Assembly: GCA_946480345.1 (NCBI GenBank)
Contig: CAMLJR010000178.1
Span: 1 to 5,127 of the forward strand
Direction: 5' to 3'
DNA: 5,127 bases
DNA from: an uncultured Spongiibacteraceae bacterium
GTDB lineage: Bacteria > Pseudomonadota > Gammaproteobacteria > Pseudomonadales > CAMLJR01
A model generated the notes under the pieces. The model ran no database searches and was not told the DNA's origin. It worked only from the letters and a program-made list of their open reading frames with translations. The translations under genes were made by a program, and so were the position numbers. Of the stretch, positions 1-5,053 are shown in pieces (positions within the stretch are counted from its first letter, which is position 1; the number at the start of each line of letters is the position of its first letter).

Positions 1-294
1 GGCGCGGGCATTGCCGTTTAATGTCACCAGCGTTTGATTCGGTTCGATCGAATCGCCGTCGTTAACATGCCAGTTCAATTCGATGCGTGAGTCGAGCTGG
101 CGGAATACTTCGTCGACCCAGGGTCGGCCGCATAACACCGCTGCTTCGCGAGTGATGATCGTGGCGGAAGCGATTTTGTCGGCGGGGATTAGTTCGGCGG
201 TGATGTCGCCGCTGCCGATGTCTTCTTCCAGCGCCCAACGGACGTTGCGTTCAATGTCGGCGCGTAATTGATCGGTGATTTGCGGTTTGGTCAT
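1..294 (-). CDS. nadC: Quinolinate phosphoribosyltransferase (carboxylating), N-terminal part
   Basis: NadC converts quinolinate and PRPP to nicotinate mononucleotide, CO2 and pyrophosphate in cytosolic de novo NAD synthesis. Only the first 98 codons are present; the family is about 280-300 residues, so the catalytic barrel lies outside the left edge. Visible family signatures on the reverse strand are EEDIGSGDIT (residues 23-32), ATIITRE followed by VLCGRPWVDEVF (44-64) and WHVNDGD (75-81). These align well with my memory of E. coli NadC (VITRENGVFCGKRWVEEVF, WHVDDGD). The ATG at 294 is chosen because the reading frame upstream meets a stop within about ten codons and offers no other start; the Shine-Dalgarno sequence is weak. 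It is transcribed away from the DUF1631 gene. Identification is confident; the fragment is truncated by the window, not broken. Confidence 0.96.
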   Translation of the reverse strand, partial: MTKPQITDQLRADIERNVRWALEEDIGSGDITAELIPADKIASATIITREAAVLCGRPWVDEVFRQLDSRIELNWHVNDGDSIEPNQTLVTLNGNARA

Positions 295-338
295 TTCATA
301 TTCATCAATATGGAAGCGTTAAGGTCGAGCGTGGCGCA

Positions 339-347
339 AGTTTAGCA
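339..347 (-). promoter_or_regulatory. Possible extended -10 promoter of nadC
   Basis: On the minus strand this reads TGCTAAACT, a TG-n extended -10 with a TAAACT hexamer (4 of 6 matches to consensus). It would start transcription about 38 nt before the nadC ATG, a sensible leader length. I see no acceptable -35 at the right distance. This is a weak call based on position and the TG dinucleotide only. Confidence 0.25.
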
Positions 348-448
348 CTGCCCGTTGGTGGCGATTCTTATTCCGCAAATCAGATTATTTTCATTGCTCA
401 TAACAACTGGTTAGCACGCACGCGATCAATGCACCGTCGCATGTGACG

Positions 449-462
449 CGGTTCATGAACCG
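449..462. repeat. Perfect 14-bp palindrome in the nadC/DUF1631 divergent region
   Basis: CGGTTCATGAACCG is identical on both strands over 14 bp and sits in the divergent intergenic region, 31 bp upstream of the candidate -10 of the DUF1631 gene. A perfect dyad of this length with no spacer is typical of a dimeric regulator's binding site; which protein would bind it cannot be told. If the annotated protein began at the GTG at 443 the palindrome would be inside the coding region, but I favour the later start at 557. Confidence 0.5.
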
Positions 463-492
463 GCAATCTGTTCCGGAATATCCTGGATGCGC

Positions 493-501
493 TGATATAT
501 T
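493..501 (+). promoter_or_regulatory. Candidate extended -10 promoter of the DUF1631 gene
   Basis: TGATATATT is a TG-n extended -10 with a TATATT hexamer (5 of 6 to consensus). The only -35-like element (TTCCGG at 471-476) is poor and 19 bp away, so activity would rest on the extended -10. The predicted start near 508 would give a leader of about 49 nt to the ATG at 557. It overlaps the left arm of the inverted repeat at 499-544. Confidence 0.4.
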
Positions 502-544
502 CAATAGCAACAGGCCCGTACCAGTTGAGGTCTGGCTATTGAAT
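499..544. repeat. 10-bp inverted repeat just upstream of the DUF1631 start
   Basis: ATTCAATAGC (499-508) and GCTATTGAAT (535-544) are perfect reverse complements separated by 26 nt; CAG (511-513) and CTG (532-534) can add three pairs after a 2-nt bulge. The right arm ends 2 nt before the presumed Shine-Dalgarno GGTGGG (547-552). It may be a leader hairpin controlling translation, or a DNA operator overlapping the candidate -10. A long dyad here also argues that 443-556 is leader, not protein-coding. Confidence 0.5.
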
Positions 545-556
545 TCGGTGGGTGTC

Positions 557-3118
557 ATGTCAGGTCCGCGCTCGAAAGTAGTGCCAATCAAACCCGGCTC
601 TGGTGGCTCGGGTAAAGGTAAGGACGGTGTTGCGATGGAATCCATGGCGGCGCCATTGTTGCGTCTGCAGGATCGTTGTCGTCCGTTGCTGCAGCAATTC
701 GTGCAGGCGTTGTTCGATCAGGCCGACGATGCATTGTTCGAACTTGCCGACCGGGCAATCAACAACGCCGAACAAAACATGTATTTCGAATCGATGCGCG
801 AAGTCCGCATCAAGCGCCGTGGTATTGAGCAGGCGGTCACGCGCGATCTCACCGAAAACTTCCGTTGCCTGGCACTGGGGATTTCTCCCGCTGAAGTTAC
901 CGACAATGCGGTCGATGAGGTTTCGGCATCAAACCTCTCGCTGGTCGATCACGACGAGCTGGAAGAAATCGTTGCCGTCGACGGCATGATCGCGAAAGCC
1001 GAAAAAGAATTCGCCGAAACACTCGCGCTGTTCACGGCGCGCATCGATGCGATGTTGCCGCATCCCGTCACGATAAAAACCAATCCCTTTGGCCCGGCAT
1101 GCTTGTGCCAGAGTTTTCTCGACGCAACCCGATCGCTCGATTTGGATATCAAAGCCAAGCTCGTGCTGTTCAAGCTTTATGATCGCAACGTAGTCAAATC
1201 GTTAGATAAATTGTACGAGGCCGGCAATCAACTGCTGGTTGAAGAGGGTGTGTTGCCGCGCTTGAAGCGAGGCGGCGCGAGCGCGTCGAAATCACCGCTT
1301 TCGAATCATGGTCTTCTCGGCGAGAACGAAAGCGAAGCCGAACACGTCTTTAGTTCTTTGCAGCAATTGTTGGGGCAGGTTCGTCCAGATATGGGTTATG
1401 CATTAGATCAACGGGCCGGCTTGGTGGCTCCGGGTTACGCGCCTGCATTACCGCGCGAAGCGCTGATGCAGCTGTTGGCAGACATTCAACAGCAACAGAT
1501 TGCATGGCTGGCGCGTCAGCAGGCTGCCGTCATGCGCGGCGTATCGCCGCAGCAACTCGATGTGGTGCAGGCGCTCAATCGGGTGTTGCAGCAGCGCTTG
1601 CCGAACCAAATCGTGAGCATTGGCCAGATTGACGACGATGCGATCAACCTCGTATCGATGCTGTTTCAATTCGTCATCGAGGATCGCAATCTCGCCGCAC
1701 CGATAAAAGGTTTGATCGCCCGTCTGCAGATTCCCATTCTGAAAGTCGCGATGCTCGATAAATCGTTCTTCGGCAAAGGCGGCCATCCGGCGCGCAAACT
1801 GCTGAACGAAATCGCTAACGCGAGCCTGGGATGGGTGCCGGCCGATCCGAATACGATCGAGCGCGATCCGTTCTATACAAAAATCGAAGCGCTGGTCATG
1901 CGTATCGTCGACGAGTTTTCCGACGATATTTCGATTTTCCAAAATGCGCTGGAAGATTTCATCGCGTTCGTCGAAATGGATCGCCGGCGCGCATCGCTGG
2001 TCGAGCAGCGCACCGTCGATGCCGAAGACGGCCGCGCAAAATCCGAGCTGGCGCGCAAAACCGTTCAGGATGTGCTGAATCAGAAAGTCGCGGGCAAGCG
2101 CTTGCCCGGCGTTGTCGTCAAATTGCTGGAGGACGGCTGGAGCAATGTGATGTTCCTGATCTGCCTGAAAGAAGGTCAGGACAGCGAAAGCTGGCGGCGC
2201 GCGGTACAAACTGTCGATGAATTGCTCGAAAGCGTGAGCCCGGTCGATAACGTCAGTGATCGTGCGCAGCTGCTCCGCATGTTGCCGACCTTGCTCAAGA
2301 ATCTGCGCTCGGGTCTCAACAAGATCGGTTTCAATCCATTCGATCTCAATCAATTGTTCGCCGAGCTTGAGCAAATTCATTTGCTGCGGCTGAAGAAAGA
2401 AGCATCGGTAGATCTTGTCGCGCCGAGCGAAATCAAGCCGAGCGCGGAAGGAATGGCCGAGGCCGCTGCCCTGAAAGCGACTGCAGAAATGGCGGCTCGT
2501 GCGGCCGAAGTGCAAACGCTGAGTGAAGCGCAGACGCTCGATGAAATACTGAATGCGCGTCAGCCATCGGCGCAGGCGCATATGGCTGTCGAATCATCGG
2601 TTGTCGAAGCGGCGACGCCTGCCGAACTCGACATCGACGCGGCCGGCAGTGCCGGAGCGATCGAGGATCTAGACCGCGAACTCGCCGCGCATTTTGGCGA
2701 GGAGGTGGTTCATGCTGCTATCGATAACGGCGAGCAAACCTCCCCGAGCCCAACTAGCGATCTTGCTAGCGAGCTCTCTACCGAAGAGATTACGCAAGCG
2801 GATATCGAGCTGTTGCGTTCGCGTGAGCAGCGCGCGATGGAGCGTATCGATGATTTGCAGGTCGGCAACTGGGTCGAATTCCAGCAGAGCGGCGGCAAAG
2901 TGCTGCGCTGTCGTCTTGCCGCGATTATTCGCGCGACCGGCAAATATATTTTCGTGAACCGTTCGGGCGTGAAGGTGGCCGAAAACCATCGCGATGGTTT
3001 GCTGAAGGCCTATCAGAGTGGCGAGTTGTCATTGCTAGACGAAGGCCGCTTGTTCGATCGCGCGCTTGAATCGGTGATTGGCAACTTGCGCGATATGAAG
3101 GCGCGTCCCGCTAACTAA
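557..3118 (+). CDS. DUF1631 family protein of unknown function
   Basis: The product is a soluble protein of about 853 residues with no signal peptide or membrane segment. The region ALFDQADDALFELADRA, followed by an NMYFESMREVRIKRR stretch (about residues 53-90), matches the N-terminal block I know from the DUF1631 family. The order is: a Gly/Ser/Lys-rich tail (7-25), a long mostly helical body (about 26-610), an Ala/Glu-rich low-complexity linker (about 615-755), and a C-terminal beta-rich module beginning near LQVGNWVEF (about 767-853) that resembles a PilZ- or Tudor-like barrel. Some database entries call such proteins thymidine phosphorylase; nothing here supports that. The frame is open from a GTG at 443. 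I prefer the ATG at 557 because KVVPIKP is the family-like N-terminus, GGTGGG lies just upstream and 443-556 carries dyads. An ATG at 635, with AAGGA upstream, is a third option. The gene sits between nadC and ampD. Function is unknown. Confidence 0.88.
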   Translation: MSGPRSKVVPIKPGSGGSGKGKDGVAMESMAAPLLRLQDRCRPLLQQFVQALFDQADDALFELADRAINNAEQNMYFESMREVRIKRRGIEQAVTRDLTENFRCLALGISPAEVTDNAVDEVSASNLSLVDHDELEEIVAVDGMIAKAEKEFAETLALFTARIDAMLPHPVTIKTNPFGPACLCQSFLDATRSLDLDIKAKLVLFKLYDRNVVKSLDKLYEAGNQLLVEEGVLPRLKRGGASASKSPLSNHGLLGENESEAEHVFSSLQQLLGQVRPDMGYALDQRAGLVAPGYAPALPREALMQLLADIQQQQIAWLARQQAAVMRGVSPQQLDVVQALNRVLQQRLPNQIVSIGQIDDDAINLVSMLFQFVIEDRNLAAPIKGLIARLQIPILKVAMLDKSFFGKGGHPARKLLNEIANASLGWVPADPNTIERDPFYTKIEALVMRIVDEFSDDISIFQNALEDFIAFVEMDRRRASLVEQRTVDAEDGRAKSELARKTVQDVLNQKVAGKRLPGVVVKLLEDGWSNVMFLICLKEGQDSESWRRAVQTVDELLESVSPVDNVSDRAQLLRMLPTLLKNLRSGLNKIGFNPFDLNQLFAELEQIHLLRLKKEASVDLVAPSEIKPSAEGMAEAAALKATAEMAARAAEVQTLSEAQTLDEILNARQPSAQAHMAVESSVVEAATPAELDIDAAGSAGAIEDLDRELAAHFGEEVVHAAIDNGEQTSPSPTSDLASELSTEEITQADIELLRSREQRAMERIDDLQVGNWVEFQQSGGKVLRCRLAAIIRATGKYIFVNRSGVKVAENHRDGLLKAYQSGELSLLDEGRLFDRALESVIGNLRDMKARPAN

Positions 3119-3152
3119 GTCTCTCGTTAACCTTCTGGCGTCCGCTTCAAGA

Positions 3153-3182
3153 TTGTGACCGTCGCGAACCCGTGTGTATGAT
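3153..3182 (+). promoter_or_regulatory. Candidate sigma-70 promoter for ampDE
   Basis: The -35 candidate is TTGTGA (3153-3158, 4 of 6 matches), followed by an 18-bp spacer and TATGAT (3177-3182, 5 of 6), preceded by TGTG. The predicted start near 3189 would leave about 63 nt before the ampD ATG. Both arms of the 12-bp inverted repeat fall within this promoter, one in the spacer and one at the start site. Confidence 0.5.
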
Positions 3183-3200
3183 CGGCAGGGGTTCGCGACG
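3160..3200. repeat. Perfect 12-bp inverted repeat bracketing the ampD promoter -10
   Basis: CGTCGCGAACCC (3160-3171) and GGGTTCGCGACG (3189-3200) are perfect reverse complements with a 17-nt loop. No T-run follows on either strand, so this is not a canonical intrinsic terminator, although in read-through RNA from the DUF1631 gene it would form a stable hairpin. As DNA it could be an operator, since the TATGAT hexamer lies between the arms. Confidence 0.7.
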
Positions 3201-3251
3201 CGTTGTCCGGCAAACTCCATTTTCGATTTTCACCGCAATGCGGAAAATTGC

Positions 3252-3812
3252 ATGTATCGCATCGATGACATGGGCTGGCTGCTACCGGCGCGGTATAGCC
3301 CGTCGCCCAATTTCAACCAACGCCCGCCGCACTGCGCGATCGATCTGCTGGTGATACATAACATCAGTTTGCCGGCTGGACAGTTCGGCACCGGTCATAT
3401 TGATGCGTTGTTTGCGAACTGCCTCGATTGCAGCGCCGATCCGAGTTTTGCCGATCTTGTGGGTCTGCGCGTGTCATCGCATTTGCTGATCGAACGCGAT
3501 GGCGCAGTGACGCAGTTCGTATCGCTGCTCGATCGCGCCTGGCACGCCGGGCAATCGCAATTCGGCGAGCGCAACAACTGCAACGACTTCAGCATCGGCA
3601 TCGAATTGGAAGGCACGGATCTGCTGCCGTATACCGATGCGCAATATCGCGAGCTGACGGCGATTACGAAGGCGCTGCTCGAACGCTTCCCGACGCTGCG
3701 GCTCGATGCCATTGTCGGTCATAGCGATATTGCGCCCGGGCGTAAAACCGATCCTGGCCCTGCCTTCGATTGGGCGCGCTATCGGCAGGCATTGATGCGC
3801 GCACAGCAATAG
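3252..3812 (+). CDS. ampD: 1,6-anhydro-N-acetylmuramyl-L-alanine amidase AmpD
   Basis: AmpD is the cytosolic zinc amidase that cleaves the stem peptide from 1,6-anhydro-MurNAc peptides during peptidoglycan recycling. Its loss raises the muropeptide signal that induces AmpC beta-lactamase through AmpR where that system exists. The 186-residue product has the family length (E. coli 183) and one Amidase_2 domain. By alignment to the known enzyme, zinc ligands are H36 (in VIHNISLP), H157 (GHSDIAPGRK) and D167 (KTDPGPAFDW), with E118 (FSIGIELEGTD) and K165 as catalytic residues; all are present. No signal peptide is seen, which fits AmpD and not periplasmic AmiD. I chose the ATG at 3252, preceded by GGAAAA at a good distance; the frame is open back to a GTG at 3174, but that start lies in an inverted repeat and would add a non-family extension. 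ampE follows 34 bp later. Confidence 0.97.
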   Translation: MYRIDDMGWLLPARYSPSPNFNQRPPHCAIDLLVIHNISLPAGQFGTGHIDALFANCLDCSADPSFADLVGLRVSSHLLIERDGAVTQFVSLLDRAWHAGQSQFGERNNCNDFSIGIELEGTDLLPYTDAQYRELTAITKALLERFPTLRLDAIVGHSDIAPGRKTDPGPAFDWARYRQALMRAQQ

Positions 3813-3846
3813 GCCCGATAACACATCGAATCAGAGAGATAACAGC

Positions 3847-4704
3847 ATGGAATTTCTCGTCATTCTTATCGTTTGGGCGGCTATCCGCAGTATCGATTGG
3901 CCGCTTGGACTGCAGCGCGACGAATGGTTTATTGCCTGGCGGTTACGAACGCGCGAAGCATTCGGCGCGCTGCCGCCGGCCATGCGGTTGTTATTGATCT
4001 GCGCGTTGCCATGCCTGCTCGTTGCGGTGCTCGAACTGCTGTTGAGCTCGCACTGGGCGGGAGTGCCGTTGTTTGTACTCGAGGTTTTCGTGCTGCTGTA
4101 CAGCATCGGCCGGGGCGACTATCGCGCGCCGATGGGCGCCTATCTGGCGGCGTGGCAGCGCGGGGATTACGAGGCCGCGTATCAGGAAGCGGTGCCTCTG
4201 TTTAACTTCGATCCGCAGGCGCGCATCGTTTCCGCCGCCGATTTACACGCGCAGGTGCGGCGCGGGCTGTTGTACCTGGCGTTCGAGCGCTGGTTTGCGG
4301 TGATATTTTGGTTCTATTTTTTAGGGCCATGGGCGGCGCTGTTCTATCGCCTGTTGCAGCTGGTTCTCGTACAACACAGTACCGATGAAGATCGTCAAAT
4401 CAGCCGCCGATGGTTGATGTGGATCGAATGGCTGCCGGTGCGCCTGCTTGGGCTGGCCTTCGCGGTCACCGGTAATTTCGCCGGCTGCTTCGCGGTGTGG
4501 CGCGAACGGCTGGCCGGCTTCACGCCCGTTCCCGATCTCGTCACCGCATACGCCGACGAGGCGCTCGACAGTGCAACGACCCGCACCGACAGCCCGTTGT
4601 TCGAACAGCGGGCCGCGCTGGAGTTGTTGGAACTGGACGCGTTGGTCGCCCGCAGCGCCATCGCCTGGCTGGTGATGTTCGCGCTGCTGCAACTGCTGCG
4701 CTAA
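3847..4704 (+). CDS. ampE: Inner-membrane protein AmpE, regulatory signalling modulator
   Basis: AmpE is a polytopic inner-membrane protein encoded next to ampD. It was historically proposed as a sensory partner in beta-lactamase induction, but its biochemical role is unsettled; the family is distantly related to CobD/CbiB. The 285-residue length equals the usual one (E. coli 284). Hydrophobic segments occur at about residues 1-16, 47-67, 71-88, 148-174, 195-218 and 269-285. Family-like stretches are FERWFAVIFWFYFLGPWAALFYRLL (146-170, quoted only as position and character: an aromatic-rich membrane segment) and WLPVRLLGLAFAVTGNF (195-211), plus the loop GRGDYRAPMGAYLAAWQRGD (88-107). The ATG at 3847 follows AGAGAGA (3833-3839) at a normal spacing. 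It is almost certainly cotranscribed with ampD. No clear intrinsic terminator follows its stop codon. Confidence 0.94.
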   Translation: MEFLVILIVWAAIRSIDWPLGLQRDEWFIAWRLRTREAFGALPPAMRLLLICALPCLLVAVLELLLSSHWAGVPLFVLEVFVLLYSIGRGDYRAPMGAYLAAWQRGDYEAAYQEAVPLFNFDPQARIVSAADLHAQVRRGLLYLAFERWFAVIFWFYFLGPWAALFYRLLQLVLVQHSTDEDRQISRRWLMWIEWLPVRLLGLAFAVTGNFAGCFAVWRERLAGFTPVPDLVTAYADEALDSATTRTDSPLFEQRAALELLELDALVARSAIAWLVMFALLQLLR

Positions 4705-4725
4705 AGCTCGGCGGGTGATTAATGA

Positions 4726-4767
4726 TGGATTGTTCGCAATAGATTGTTAGTCATAGATTGCCGCGTT
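4726..4767. repeat. Three 14-bp direct repeats upstream of the thiC promoter
   Basis: TGGATTGTTCGCAA (4726-4739), TAGATTGTTAGTCA (4740-4753) and TAGATTGCCGCGTT (4754-4767) follow each other with an exact 14-bp period. The core T(A/G)GATTG is conserved in all three; the rest varies. The array abuts, and its last copy overlaps, the -35 element of the thiC promoter. It may be a binding array for a regulator or a local slippage product. Confidence 0.55.
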
Positions 4768-4794
4768 GCCATTCAGGGCGTCAGTCCGTAGACT
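4766..4794 (+). promoter_or_regulatory. Sigma-70 promoter of thiC
   Basis: TTGCCA (4766-4771, 5 of 6 matches to the -35 consensus) is separated by exactly 17 bp from TAGACT (4789-4794, 4 of 6 to the -10). The predicted transcription start near 4801 falls a few bases before the first base of the riboswitch P1 stem at 4804, as expected for a riboswitch-led transcript. Not tested, but hexamers, spacing and position agree. Confidence 0.7.
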
Positions 4795-4803
4795 CCCTCC
4801 CAT

Positions 4804-4907
4804 CTTGTCGGGGTGCCCGGTTGCCGTGAAAACGGTAACGAAAGGCTGAGATCGCGAAAGCGAATCCCGTTGAACCTGATCCGGGTAGTGCCGGCGTAGG
4901 GAACAAG
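4804..4907 (+). promoter_or_regulatory. TPP riboswitch (THI element) aptamer
   Basis: This RNA binds thiamine pyrophosphate and lowers expression of the downstream thiamine gene. The conserved THI-box parts are all present in order: CTTGT (4804-4808) pairing with ACAAG (4903-4907) as P1; GGGGTGCCC (4810-4818); a variable 8-bp hairpin with a GAAA loop (4820-4839); the pyrimidine-sensing CTGAGA (4846-4851); CCC (4866-4868) closing P2; CCTGATCCGG (4875-4884); and GCCGGCGTAGGGAA (4890-4903) for P4/P5 and the pyrophosphate side. An extra perfect hairpin TCGC-GAAA-GCGA (4852-4863) lies between CTGAGA and the P2 closing strand. The element stands directly before thiC, its commonest target. It is complete, with no missing core base that I can see. 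Confidence 0.97.
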
Positions 4908-5014
4908 TTGGAGCGTATTCATTTCTTCTCCGCTCCTTCTGTCTCGCATCGTGTTTGCTTCTTTGACATTGATGACGCCCGGCACTTCCTCATCTGTTAT
5001 CCAGCCTTGTTCCC
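4899..5014 (+). promoter_or_regulatory. Putative expression platform: aptamer 3' strand versus downstream anti-strand
   Basis: GGGAACAAG (4899-4907), which contains the 3' strands of P4 and P1, is perfectly complementary to CTTGTTCCC (5006-5014). After a small internal loop (4908 against 5004-5005), TGGA (4909-4912) pairs with TCCA (5000-5003). Forming this 13-pair helix would break the aptamer's P1 and P4, so the two folds exclude each other. When TPP holds the aptamer, 5006-5014 is released and TTCCC (5010-5014) can join the hairpin at 5010-5025 or pair with GGGAA (5042-5046) at the thiC ribosome-binding site. Pairing is seen in the sequence; its role is inference. Confidence 0.6.
4916..4964 (+). 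promoter_or_regulatory. Pyrimidine-rich, G-poor leader tract, possible Rho loading site
   Basis: Of these 49 bases 40 are pyrimidines, with 6 G and 3 A. It lies between the aptamer and the thiC start, in untranslated RNA, and has the look of a rut-like site. E. coli thiamine riboswitch genes are known to couple to Rho-dependent termination, so a similar role is possible. A 6-bp stem (GGAGCG 4910-4915 with CGCTCC 4931-4936) overlaps it and lacks a following U-run, so I do not call an intrinsic terminator. Confidence 0.3.
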
Positions 5015-5025
5015 GCCTGCGGGAA
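5010..5025 (+). repeat. GC-rich hairpin resembling a dispersed REP/dRS3-type repeat
   Basis: TTCCCGC (5010-5016) and GCGGGAA (5019-5025) form a near-continuous palindrome, followed by TGACGG. The core TTCCC-n6-GGGAATGACG strongly resembles small dispersed repeats common in proteobacterial genomes (dRS3 of Neisseria has ATTCCC-n8-GGGAAT). No T-run follows, so it is not an intrinsic terminator. It ends 15 bases before the thiC Shine-Dalgarno region. Confidence 0.6.
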
Positions 5026-5040
5026 TGACGGAAATGCACG

Positions 5041-5046
5041 AGGGAA
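5041..5046 (+). promoter_or_regulatory. Ribosome-binding site of thiC
   Basis: AGGGAA, preceded by CG at 5039-5040, lies 7 bases before the ATG at 5054. It decides the start. GGGAA here is identical to GGGAA in the aptamer (4899-4903) and in the hairpin (5021-5025), so all three can compete for TTCCC at 5010-5014. Confidence 0.65.
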
Positions 5047-5053
5047 TGCCACC

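Noticed and set aside
1448..2581. Long open frame on the minus strand (377 codons) opposite the DUF1631 gene
   Set aside because: It is the antisense shadow of a well-supported coding gene, has no recognisable domain, is rich in Arg, Gln and His as such shadows are, and has no start signal that I trust.
3160..3200. Intrinsic terminator after the DUF1631 gene
   Set aside because: The stem is strong but no T-run follows on either strand and the loop is 17 nt; kept as an inverted repeat only.
3174..3251. N-terminal extension of AmpD from the GTG at 3174
   Set aside because: The start would lie within the loop of the inverted repeat and at the -10 element, lacks a ribosome-binding site, and adds 26 residues absent from the family.
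4910..4936. Riboswitch-controlled intrinsic terminator (GGAGCG/CGCTCC)
   Set aside because: Only a 6-bp stem with a 15-nt loop, and the following bases TTCTGTCT are not a U-tract.
4963..4968. Perfect TTGACA hexamer in the thiC leader
   Set aside because: No -10-like hexamer lies 16-19 bp downstream, so it is not a convincing second promoter.
4972..5028. Short upstream ORF of 18 codons in the thiC leader, ending inside the TTCCCGC/GCGGGAA hairpin
   Set aside because: No Shine-Dalgarno sequence precedes its ATG and the peptide has no control-codon pattern. The overlap with the hairpin is notable but not enough to call a leader peptide.
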